In this document: in pieces, positions 24,606 to 34,139 of the stretch
How positions within the stretch are numbered: the first letter of the stretch is position 1
Layout of the letters: every line of letters begins with the position of its first letter
Assembly (NCBI GenBank): GCA_022570795.1
Contig: JAKUDP010000007.1
Location: forward strand, 1,488,001 to 1,552,000
Origin: Sphaerulina vaccinii
Lineage: Eukaryota; Ascomycota; Dothideomycetes; Mycosphaerellales; Mycosphaerellaceae
Length of the DNA: 64,000 bases
Reading direction: 5' to 3'
Program-made: the position numbers and the translations under genes
The notes under the pieces: model-generated
The model's database searches: none
Told to the model about the DNA's origin: nothing
What the model saw: only the letters and a program-made list of their open reading frames with translations

Positions 24606-25418
24606 ATGATACTTTTCTGATACTCCAGCTTGAACTGCTTGCCCTTCTTGATGTGCCATAACTCCTGGATGGCAAAGTCGGACGGATCGTACCCTTCCCT
24701 AAGCTCGGTGATCCATCCTCGGATACCCTCAGCCTCTTCTTTCGTGAAAGTGATACCGAACCACTCTTTCAGTGCTGTCAGTCTTTCTGCTTCTGTCTTG
24801 CAGTCCTGCACAATCTTCGACCTGCCGCCAAGATTCTCCTTGATGGTGCCGTTCGCCATAGTACGTTTGCCATAGATTTCCTGGTCCGTCGGGTGCCCAT
24901 TTACAGGCCGTTTCAAGAACTTGACAAGGATGCAGGTAAAAGTTTGGAAACTTTGCGGGTGAGAACCAGTGTAAAAGTTGGTGTTATGGAAGTCAGGCTC
25001 TGTAGCTTCGGTCTCGTTAAAGGAATAGAACGAGTTCCACTCCGAAGCCGACGTCGTTCGCCCATTTGGTGCCGTCTGATAAAGTGACCAAGCTGACAAG
25101 ATGCACCCAGCCACTCCAGCTGCCTTGAGGAACGCCATCAACGCGCGGGCGATTCCTCACTGCTGCCATGTATGCCGGGAAGCGAAGACCACGAAGTAAG
25201 TGGTTATAGAAGATTGAGGCTTCCATGCAATAGCCGCCGCGTCCTCGGCCACTGGTGAACTTCTTGAACGCATCGAGTGGCTCGATCGCGATTGTATGCG
25301 TCTTGTTATAGTGCAAGCTCAGGTTGTCGTAAGGCACTGTAGATATCATGTGAACGTGGAGCTGTGTGAGAAGATGCAAGTCTGCAACTGCATCGCCACT
25401 ATATACCTGCTTCTGCAA
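24602..25418 (-). pseudogene. Arylamine N-acetyltransferase, broken by internal deletion and frame change
   Basis: Arylamine N-acetyltransferases move acetyl groups from acetyl-CoA to arylamines or hydrazines. The 5' part (minus, 25418 to about 25040) carries all three catalytic landmarks: Cys in RGRGGYCMEAS, His in GWVHLVSL and Asp in ANDVGFG. The 3' part, in another frame (about 25060-24602), resumes with EWNSFYSFNETE and NFYTGSHPQSF, matching the family's later strands. Between DVGFG and that W the family normally has roughly 50 residues. Here the two homologous parts abut with no intervening sequence and a frame change, so no intron can repair it. Read alone, the first frame stops shortly after the Asp. 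The N-terminus also lacks a clear ATG; the frame runs back through NIGLPPALQ. I read it as a pseudogene, or an assembly error if reads disagree. Confidence 0.7.
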
Positions 25419-25463
25419 TGCTGGTGGAAGGCCAATGTTGTCGTCTGCTTGAGTGGTGTTGTT

Positions 25464-27154
25464 GCTGTGACAAAGAGGGAGAACTGATACTTATCAATGC
25501 ATCATGCATTCCTTCAGGTGGTCCTTAGGGCGTGACTCAGAGATGTCTCATTCATGCTGTGAACAGTCCGCCATTGCACATCGGACCGGTGTAGTCGCGG
25601 TGACCATATCATGTACTCATATTGTGATGCCGAAGAGGTCGCTTCATTGATGAGCCTGAGGGTTACTGTACGCAGTTTCCATCTCAGTCTGACTGGAAAC
25701 GCTGATGGTGGTGAAGTTGTTTCTCCGATGTCGCTGCGAACTTCGCCAAGACTGCTCCTTCCTTCCTCGTTCTTCGTTCTCCCCACTCCCACCTCCTTTC
25801 TGCTCAACAACGACACTACCCACATACGACAGGGACGCGTCCTTCGAAAGAGACACAGCTGCAACATGATGATCAGATGTCACGCGTACTACGAACACAA
25901 CAAGGCCGCTCAACCGAGCCAGTTGCGGACACGAGCGTTTTGTGGAGGAGAAGCTGTGAAGTGGGCAGAGAATGTTGCAAACCAGGAACGCGTCTTTGGC
26001 GGCTCTGAAGATCAGGAGTTAGCGTCTAAACTTCTGCTTCTGCTGCTGTTCATTCGCCAGACGGTCTTCAGCTGGTCCCAAACAGGTGAACGCCAGCTAT
26101 GCCCAACATGCGCCGGCACATCCCCATAGTGTGCGTAAAGTGCGCCGTTTTATCTACCGAAAGTTTGATCTCGACAGCTCTGCTAAGCGACAAACTTGAG
26201 AAATCCTATCGAGCCATATGGAGCAACCTGAAGGGTTTATCAAATCCAACTTGGACATTGCGTGAGTTCCAATTGGTGCTGGCCTATATGAATACTTGCA
26301 AGCGAGCTTCAGCACACATGTGAGGGCTGCGCACGCATCGCAGTGCTAACAACGGACCAAACAGTATCCACCGGCTTACTGGAATTCCTTGAGGCCGAAG
26401 GCTCACAAGCGTACAGCATCGTTGATCAGGTACACCTGAGGATCACTGTACGAAAGATCTTCGCTGCATGTCAACAGTAAACGCATTCTCCACCACAGCG
26501 CCGAGTTGGACCAGTTTCACCTCGATGACTACCGCATCTCGAGAGTCGATATAAGTGGGATCTCTATCTTCAGCCTGACGATTTGATGCATCTTGGTCAA
26601 CTTCCAATCGTACAAGTCGATCGCCCGTGCAAGTCCGAAGCAATAGAAGGTGTGCTGAGATGAGCATTGCTCCTCGTTGAATCGCTGAATGCAGCCATAG
26701 GGATATGTATATGCACTCCTTTTGGATTTGTTACCACATCAAGCGACACTTGTTTCTGCTACTCATGATCGCAACTACGATGAACAAGCAAGTCTGCGAT
26801 GGCTCTCCTTCTTGTGACGTCGAATGGAAGCTCGAGCATTGGACCTATTTGCCGACACTAATCATTCGCTAGTGCTCCGTAGAACTGGTTAACATAGCTC
26901 GTGGCTCGTCTTGGCTAGCCTAAAACAGCACCGGCAGTCAAACTGACTTTGTATAGATTAATGCCGTCGACTACGGAACAGAAGTGACGAATGTGGAGCG
27001 TGCCCTGATAGCAACCAGGTCCACATGCCATGCAGATCAATGGAGAAGCACTCTATACAAGAACGAAACCATCCTTGCCATCAGCTCCACAGGGACATTG
27101 CATATCATACAATTCAGAGTCCCAGCATAAAAGTACACCATTTCGCTCAAAGCC
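25464..27154. other. Gene-free stretch, 1.7 kb, including the RGS-LOV upstream region
   Basis: No supportable gene. The plus frame 25611-26129 and its minus counterpart have no motif. A short spliced frame starting at 26218 reads MEQPEGFIK and resembles a few residues of Copia reverse transcriptase, but it ends quickly and nothing around it supports a retroelement. Confidence 0.4.
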
Positions 27155-29858
27155 ATGGATACATCATCCACGAAGTCTTCGCAGAAGCTGCTTCACAAGT
27201 TTGCTCCATTCCGGAAACGACAGGTGAAACAAGCACGATCGAACAACGCACTGGCCGAGGACTTACCCAGTGTGGACGAGATAGCGACCTCGCTGCAGAG
27301 TCCAGGTAGTGTGAGTAATGAGAACGATCTGGATGTGGTCACATCTAACATCCTCGAAGCAGGGAAGTGGGAGCCTTTCGAACATCGACTTGGCACAGAC
27401 ACCCATGCAAGCACGTCCTTCTGAGCAGCGGTGGGGCACAAGAGAAGGCTTGTCGTACTCAGCCCTTCCCACTCGAAAGGACCTGCCAACATATACGCCA
27501 ATGCCAGTACCTGAACGCATATCGAGTGCGAACAGAGAAGCCGCAATATATGAGCATCGCACAGCTCGCGAGCCAGATGCTCGAGACAGAAATGTCCGCA
27601 CCAAGACTCCGATCGAGCACGACACTGTATCGCTCGGGTCCGCACTGGCATTTGACGATGAGCTACTCCGACCACGCACGCCGGTCTCTCCTTTGCCATT
27701 GCCACCAGGAAGGCTGGGACTTTTGCCAAATACAGAAAGTCCAGTACTCGGACGCCTGAGGTGTGTGTGCTCCGTCTGTTCGAGATATGCCGATAGTCAA
27801 GCTGATGTCTAGCAGTAGCAATGGAAGCCAGCAGGCATCCTCACAGTCTGCTGATCAGGCACGAGGGAGGGCACGACCAAGCAATACCAACATGAATCAG
27901 TCGTATGCCACCCAAGTCAGTGAGCCGCAGCGTGGGCGTTCCAGACCTCCCACTCCAGCCGACTCGACAGGGAAAGACTCCGTCAGCGAAAGATTCCCAC
28001 AGCCTCCTGAGACTCGTCTGCTGTCTCCCCCAGAGTCTGCTTCATCCTATAGCATACATGCGCCATCTAAGCTGGGCCCTGAAGCACTGGCACAACTACA
28101 AGTACCTTCTGCAGACAAGTCAGATGTGCTCGAAACAGAGTTGATCGATGAAGATGATCCAGACAACTGGGATATCATCAATCGCAATGCACGAACAGCC
28201 GATGACTGGGACCGTCAATTGTACTCGTTGGAGAAACGTGCCGAACAGTTATACAGCTCAGAACATCTGCACACTATTCTTGAGGTACGCGCAATCTGCT
28301 ATAAACGATATCAGCGACTAACACCTAGCAGGACAAAGACTTTCACTTCAAGTTTGCAACCTTCCTACGCAGATACCGACCATGGCGCCTTCCGATCCTG
28401 GCGTACTACTGGGACACCTGCAAAGCGATCAAAGCACTCACATACGCCAACTCGCTCACTCAGGTCTTGTCGAAGAGACCCTCTGAGCTTGGCGAAGGCA
28501 CTGCTATCCACCCACCCGGTCTAGCTGCGAATGGTCCTCTCCACGATGCCGCACAGCAAGCTTTCAAGGAATTGCTCGGAGACGACCTGCATTGGTACAT
28601 CGCCTCAACATACATCGGCATTGTCAGGACAGTGATGCAGAGCCGTGTCACGGGCAATCTACCAGCGCCACTACGCGAAGCATCGCATGGCCTTGCAGAA
28701 GTCTTCTGCATCACTGATCCCACTCGTCGCGATAATCCGATCATCTTGGCTTCACCAGCATTCACTCGCCACTCAGGCTGCAACATGGACTACATCCTCG
28801 GCCGCAACTGTCGTTTCATGCAAGGACCCGGAACAACCGTCGATTCCTGCAGACGTTTCGCCATCTCCATGGAAGCAGGACGAGACCACTCTGAAATCTT
28901 CGTCAACTATCGCAGAGACGGCAGTCCTTTTCTCAGTCTCGTAATGAACGCCCAACTCCTAGACAGCCGCGGTAACATTCGCTACTATCTCGGCGCTCAA
29001 GTCGACGTCTCCGGTCTACTCAAGAACTGCTCTGGTCTCGACAGTTTGACCAAACTCGTCGGACAACAAAAGCCCCGGGGTCTCGAGATCTCCGAAGAAG
29101 AGAAACTCCAACCAACAACTGCAATCAAAGCTCTCAGCGAAATGCTCAGTGGAGAAGAACTCGATATCATAAACAAAAACGGCGGAATCCTCCAAAAAGG
29201 TTACGAACACGAACTCCAATCTCGTAAACCTTCTGATGGAGGACGCGGACAAGCTCGTGTCCTCCTCGCAGAAGCCTCCGACGACTCCGAACCAGAAGAA
29301 CCATCTCCCTCTGTGGAATCGTCCAAACCCAGCATAGAACCAGAAGCTCCATTAACAGAACTCAATCTCTCCGGAGTCTACAGCCATTATCTCCTCATCC
29401 GTCCCGCACCTTCTCTAAGAATCCTCTTCGCGTCTCCAACACTCCGTCAACCAGGAACTTTACAATCACACTTTTTACACCGAATCGGCGGGACGAAAAT
29501 GCGTCAAGATCTCGATAATGCGTTTCAAGAAGCCAAGGTCGTTACTGCACGTGTGAGATGGTTGAAGACTTTATCTGAAGATGGTGAGGGGGAGGGAGCT
29601 ACGAGATGGTTACATTGTACGCCGTTGATGCATCATACTGGACGTGTAGGACTTTGGATGATCGTCGTTGTCATGCCGTCCAAGGACGAGGAGAAAGAAG
29701 CCGGAAGTTCGAAGTCAAGCAGAAGTGGTGGTAGTCGATTGGGCCATAGGTCCAGTGACATGAACGGACGTTCGGCAGGTGCTGGGACGAATGCGAATGA
29801 TGCGAGGAGTGAGATGGGGACGATGAAGATGACTAGTCGGTATGGGTCGCAGCGGTAG
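27155..29858 (+). CDS. RGS-LOV blue-light photoreceptor (BcLOV4-like)
   Basis: Five parts give 850 residues: 27155-27310, 27363-27760, 27813-28284 and 28332-29858, with introns 27311-27362, 27761-27812 and 28285-28331, all GT-AG and in matching phase. Residues 1-330 are disordered and start basic (KFAPFRKRQVK). Residues about 340-450 form an RGS-like helical region (DKDFHFKFATFLRRYRPW...). The LOV domain spans about 463-570: GRNCRFMQG carries the flavin-adduct Cys (about residue 502), then NYRRDGSPF, and YYLGAQVD with the Gln that senses flavin N5. A second PAS-like C-terminal region (YLLIRPAPSLRILFASP) and a Gly/Ser-rich tail follow. In the family, Botrytis BcLOV4 moves from cytosol to plasma membrane in blue light; RGS domains normally act on G-alpha proteins. 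The domain order, not a database hit, is my basis. Upstream lie 1.7 kb without a gene; downstream it converges on utp22. Confidence 0.9.
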
Positions 29859-29959
29859 ATGAACGAATGGGAAAGATTGGTAGGCGGCAGCAGGACTGTG
29901 TCCGAGCTTTTCTTTTGTGTCATTGTAGTGTAGTGTAGTATATACCCTTCTGTCTTTTT

Positions 29960-30058
29960 TCACTTCTGACCAAGTTCGACAAGATCGCCTCCCAATTTCG
30001 CAGTCGCAGCTAGGGTAGCACTCTTATTGATGGAAGCCTGTACATCCTCAGTGCGAGC
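29960..30058 (-). repeat. Diverged second copy of the Utp22 C-terminal coding sequence
   Basis: Read on the minus strand, this segment translates to RTEDVQASINK...LGGDLVELGQK and a stop. The genuine end of Utp22 at 30402-30510 reads EEDIQASINK...LGGDLVENIEIVQKK and a stop. The frame is open throughout. Many codon differences are synonymous (for example GCC/GCT, TCA/TCC, AAA/AAG, TTA/CTA, TTA/TTG, GGC/GGA, GAG/GAA) and replacements include I/V and R/K. It lies in the presumed 3' UTR of utp22. It could be an alternative terminal exon, a remnant of a tandem duplication, or part of an unlisted small gene. A polypyrimidine-like stretch and TTTAG precede it on the minus strand. Confidence 0.75.
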
Positions 30059-30121
30059 AAAAGACAAAAACTAAACACCACTAACTAACGGATAGCAGAG
30101 AACCCAGCCACCCAGGCAATG

Positions 30122-30210
30122 ACCTGCCTTGGTGCTTGTTAGTACATTATCTTCTAAGCTAGCACACTATGGTAAGTGCGACTTACAGCTATTCCGCTAG
30201 ACTAGTATGG
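30122..30210 (-). repeat. Short dispersed repeat, copy 1 (SINE-like or introner-like)
   Basis: Matches 37202-37290 in opposite orientation over about 87 ungapped bases with about 13 differences, nearly all transitions; shared blocks include GCTTGTTAGTACA and TGGTAAGTGCGACTTA. On the minus strand it contains TAGTCTAGCGG (a Pol III A-box look-alike), then GTAAGT, GTACTAAC and GGCAG in the order and spacing of a spliceosomal intron. I cannot tell which class it belongs to. Confidence 0.7.
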
Positions 30211-30401
30211 ATGTTCATTGGATAACGGCATTAGAGGAAAACATATATACCTCACTCACTAGCAGGTCCTATTGCTATTGATAACGAACTAGTTACTTGT
30301 GGAGAAGCTGGAACAGAGTGTGCAAGGAAGCTCGAATAGGTTCCGAGTGTTCAGATGATGTTTGTGTGTGATAGTCATCTTGTAAATACATGCCTACTTA
30401 C

Positions 30402-33400
30402 TCACTTCTTCTGTACAATTTCGATGTTCTCGACAAGATCGCCGCCTAATCTCGCGATTTCTGCTAATATTGCGGGTTTATTGATTGAGGCCTGTATATC
30501 CTCTTCTGCTTTCCCTTCTGGGATTGTCGAGTAGGCAAGGTTGACTTTCCAACTCCTTCTCGCAGTGACAGGACTCCATAATCCCGTGATAACGTTTCTT
30601 TCCTGGCCGCCATGAAAGAATAGAATCGCAGAACCGTAGATATGTTCTAGTTCTGTCAAGTACGATCTAATGGGTTCGTAGCCGATGAGAGATTCGTCGT
30701 CGAGAGTCGATAGTTCCAGGTTCTTGAACTTGGCCTTCGACGCACCGTTCTTCGTGGCAGAAGAATTCGATGTGAGATGGATGACAAAGTCGAAATCTTC
30801 CAATGGACTTGAAAAGAGTGCTCCAGCTTCTAGATCGAGTTGTTTGTCCGCAATCTCAGAACATGCTGCCCTCGCGAGTGCAGTCATCCTCCCTGCTATC
30901 ACCTTTGCAGGTGTTCCATCTGTCCACGTCGTACCTTCCATATCCAGGTTGCTTGCAGCAAACAACGCAACACGATTCATTGCAGGATCAAGCTTTCTCC
31001 AAGCTTCAAAATTCGCTCTCATAGTATTCATCCCTACTTGTTTGAGATCTCCTGAAGCTGAGAGATCGACGATGAGAGGTTCTGCACGCCAATCCCAGCG
31101 TGAGAGGAAGAAGATAGTTCGTAAGAAGCCTGTTTGAATTGAAGAAGGAGTTGTCCATGGGGCCGGTTGCGTGAATGTCCGGATCACGAGGAGCTCGATG
31201 AGCTGAGGTGGGATGTGGTTGGAGAGTAGATGTGAGGCGAACCACTTCTTGGTGAGGCGAATGGAACCTGAGAGAGCTGGGAAGCGCGTGCAGAGACGTG
31301 TTATGGCTTGGGTCTGAGCAGGAGATTTCTCGTAGTCGCGTTTGTATTTCGCGAGACCTGTGGTTGCTAGTTCTCGAGATCGGGGGTCTGTCGTCTTCGA
31401 CTTCATCTGGGCTTTGAGGAGCGTTTGTTCGCGGTCGTGGTAGATTCTCAGGCGGAAGGTTGCTTCGTTGCCGTAAGTTACATCGAGGAAGGCTTGGTTG
31501 AGGACATCTTGGCCTTCGTTCTCGAGGCCGACGCGAGAGGTTATGTTATCCACGTTGTCGTGGAGCATCTTATTGATCATTAGTAAGAATGCAATCTTCG
31601 TACGCTGTATCGCAGCGAGATCGTCAGGCCATCGGCCAGAACCTTCGAACTGTATCGTGACGTCGGCTGGAGTTGGCATTCCTTTGCCATTCGGAGGTGG
31701 GCGCTGGGAGCTGTAGCATAGTTGTTCGTTCGCTGGCATGATCTGTCGAATAGACAAAGGCAGCTCTGACAGTCCTCTAATGTCCGTTTCGAACTGCTTG
31801 TACTTTGCGTTGATCTGACTGAAGGGTGCAATATCACTTCCACCTTTGCTGAGTTTGCTGAAGCCATCGCCGGAGAGTCTGAGATCATCTGTGGTGACTG
31901 CGCCGAAGTGGTAACCCAGCAGGTATCGAACAATTTGCTCAAGCACAGACTGACCACACTCTAGCGGTGATGTCCACACCAGACTCTCGAGAATGCTACC
32001 GTCCTTGAAGCGTCGCAGTTCAGCTTTCTCGCCCCAGAACTTGCGGAACGCAGCTCCTTCCGATTTCTGTTCGGCGGCAGGGCCATGATCTACTGTTCGC
32101 CTCACGTTTTCCGAGTTGACCATGAGTCCGATTGTGATAAGTCCCTTGCCATCACTTGCTGGTTGTACTGAGCCCAGTGCCCAAGCGCTAGATGGAAGAG
32201 TGGTGATGCTGAGGTGGTTGATGCGATCGCCCAAACCTTGCTTTATGACTGTATAGAGCCTGTTCATGTGCAGTCGCCGTTCGTGAGCATCGCTCTTGCC
32301 GCTGGACAATAACTTCGATGAAACCTGCACGACGTAGTCGAAGCGATACAACGGCTCATGTACTCGCAAGATGAATGTCGCGTCGAATCCATCATGAAGC
32401 TGGTCGCCAAGAGCAGCCAAGGTCGACCTTGCTTCATGGCGCAAAGTCCTGTATGCCCATTCTCCGACTTTGTACAGCACGTTGTGTGCTCGTTCCGCAT
32501 CCCATACAATTGCCATGCCTGCTGACTTGCTGATCTCGGAGTCGCTGCTGATGAGCAGCGGGTTCTTGACAAAGTCCTTCATTGCTAACAGCTGCAGAGT
32601 GGCCTTGAACAACTGGTAGCTGCTATAGCCTTCGCTGAGCAGCGACTTTCCGTTTGGTCCGCCACCTTTCAGGCACAAGGCGATCAACACAGCCCATTCG
32701 AAGTTGCCAAAGCCGCCAGCATCAGTAGATGAAGCGAACCCACGCTGTCGCAGCCAGGTACTTCCGAGCAGACATGCGTCCTTGAAACCTTCGCAGCTTT
32801 TCGATACGCCATGGATAAGCTTGAGATAGGCTGTTGTGAGCATATCGGATCGCAGTGAAGAGTTGTAGAAGGGCGTAGCTGCAGCGTCCTCATCTCCACT
32901 TCGCACGCAGTTCTTGTCCAGGCCTAGCTTTCCAGCTGCGAACTGCTGTTCGCTAACACAAGGTATGATGTTGACTCTCCACTGTGATACAGGTGTCGAC
33001 TGCTCGAGGGGGCAAACGACCAATGTTGGCTTCAGTGGGTCATTTCGGAAGAGCGCAAAGCTGATCTTGAACTCGCTCTTATGAGACTTCTGTAGGCCTG
33101 CAGCTAGACATGCCAGATAGTATGTGCGCTTGTAGAAGTATCGATAGTTCAGGTAGTCCTTCTCTTCAAAGATCGAGCTCGGCATAGCGACAACCATATC
33201 CACCTCCACCAGGTCTCGCGATCTGCTTGAAGTTTTGAGTGCAAAGCTGCCGACCACATTGACATTTGCAGGTTTCGCGTAGCTGAATTTGTACTTGACG
33301 TCCTTGGGTGGTCGTGGGTCAGGGAATGGTATCGCGATCTTCTCTTTGATCAGTTCCCTCTCGGCGTCGCTGGCAAGATGTGGTCCTCGTGCTGGTATCT

Positions 33401-33857
33401 GCTCAATCGTCTTTTTGAGCTTATGCAGAGCTGTTTCGGCAGCTGTCTCCCGCTGACCGTGTCGAGGTCTGATCTGACCCAGCAGCTCGTCCACCTGCAG
33501 CTTGAACACATTGCTCTTGAAGGTCCCGTTCGCATATGCACTGGCGCCCACTTGTGATTTGGTGTCTCCGTTGCGCTTCTCTTTCTGTTTCTTATCTGGA
33601 GTAGCTTTGGCTGTCGTAGCTGTCGCCTTTCGCTCCGGGACACCGTCGTCGTCGTCGTCCTCGTCCTCGTCTTCCTCGTCACTCTCTGCGCCTTCAATAG
33701 CTTGCACCTCTTCATCTTGACTTCCATCGCCATTCATCGGCACATTCCCCTCTCCAGCATCACTTCCCTCGTCGCCAAAAGAGGCAAACGAAGCATCGTC
33801 GTCCTCATCACTTGATGACACGTGCTCGACCTTCCGCCTCTTCGTTGCTGGCGCCAT
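30402..33857 (-). CDS. utp22: Utp22/Nrap (NOL6) small-subunit processome protein
   Basis: Component of the UTP-C module (with Rrp7 and casein kinase 2) of the small-subunit processome, needed in the nucleolus for early cleavages of pre-rRNA and 18S rRNA maturation (family knowledge). A single 1151-residue frame without introns covers the full family length. The N-terminus is lysine-rich then strongly acidic, with Asp/Glu runs around residues 15-75 (coded by the GTC/CTC-rich stretch near 33640-33690), typical of nucleolar proteins. Nrap segments follow: FPDPRPPKDVKYKFSYAKP near 175, nucleotidyltransferase-fold repeats (VDMVVAMPSSIFEEKDYLNYRYFYKR) and the late WSPVTARRSWKVNLAYSTIPEGK. It is convergent with the RGS-LOV gene and divergent from cystathionine gamma-synthase across 282 bp. 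Its last 33 codons recur downstream at 29960-30058. Confidence 0.95.
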   Translation of the reverse strand: MAPATKRRKVEHVSSSDEDDDASFASFGDEGSDAGEGNVPMNGDGSQDEEVQAIEGAESDEEDEDEDDDDDGVPERKATATTAKATPDKKQKEKRNGDTKSQVGASAYANGTFKSNVFKLQVDELLGQIRPRHGQRETAAETALHKLKKTIEQIPARGPHLASDAERELIKEKIAIPFPDPRPPKDVKYKFSYAKPANVNVVGSFALKTSSRSRDLVEVDMVVAMPSSIFEEKDYLNYRYFYKRTYYLACLAAGLQKSHKSEFKISFALFRNDPLKPTLVVCPLEQSTPVSQWRVNIIPCVSEQQFAAGKLGLDKNCVRSGDEDAAATPFYNSSLRSDMLTTAYLKLIHGVSKSCEGFKDACLLGSTWLRQRGFASSTDAGGFGNFEWAVLIALCLKGGGPNGKSLLSEGYSSYQLFKATLQLLAMKDFVKNPLLISSDSEISKSAGMAIVWDAERAHNVLYKVGEWAYRTLRHEARSTLAALGDQLHDGFDATFILRVHEPLYRFDYVVQVSSKLLSSGKSDAHERRLHMNRLYTVIKQGLGDRINHLSITTLPSSAWALGSVQPASDGKGLITIGLMVNSENVRRTVDHGPAAEQKSEGAAFRKFWGEKAELRRFKDGSILESLVWTSPLECGQSVLEQIVRYLLGYHFGAVTTDDLRLSGDGFSKLSKGGSDIAPFSQINAKYKQFETDIRGLSELPLSIRQIMPANEQLCYSSQRPPPNGKGMPTPADVTIQFEGSGRWPDDLAAIQRTKIAFLLMINKMLHDNVDNITSRVGLENEGQDVLNQAFLDVTYGNEATFRLRIYHDREQTLLKAQMKSKTTDPRSRELATTGLAKYKRDYEKSPAQTQAITRLCTRFPALSGSIRLTKKWFASHLLSNHIPPQLIELLVIRTFTQPAPWTTPSSIQTGFLRTIFFLSRWDWRAEPLIVDLSASGDLKQVGMNTMRANFEAWRKLDPAMNRVALFAASNLDMEGTTWTDGTPAKVIAGRMTALARAACSEIADKQLDLEAGALFSSPLEDFDFVIHLTSNSSATKNGASKAKFKNLELSTLDDESLIGYEPIRSYLTELEHIYGSAILFFHGGQERNVITGLWSPVTARRSWKVNLAYSTIPEGKAEEDIQASINKPAILAEIARLGGDLVENIEIVQKK

Positions 33858-34139
33858 CGTGTACTGAGCAAGATCGAGTCCTCAAATCGCAAATCTGAGC
33901 TGGAACTTTTTGCTATATTTAAGCTTTCGCGGCGGCGGCCCGCATCGCGTGGAGATCCTTCCTGCTGGGACGAACAGACTCAAACAGGGATTGACGCACG
34001 AGCAAAAGACTTTCGTGACTCCCAAGTTCTTATTACTCACTCTGTTTGAGTCTGTTCATCACTCTCCAGATCCTCACATACCAGGCATACAAGAGTGCCT
34101 GCCGCAACGATTGAAAGAAGCATTGAGAATTGGAGAAAT

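Larger units (their letters stand above)
29859..30401. other. Intergenic region between convergent RGS-LOV and utp22 genes, with two special elements
   Basis: Holds the 3' ends of two convergent genes. It is not empty: 29960-30058 repeats the C-terminal coding sequence of Utp22, and 30122-30210 is one copy of a dispersed short repeat. Both are listed separately. Confidence 0.8.

Noticed and set aside
26218..26390. Short spliced frame beginning MEQPEGFIK, similar to a Copia reverse-transcriptase motif
   Set aside because: Only about nine residues match, it stops after about 23 codons, and no integrase, RNase H, gag or LTR sequence is visible around it.
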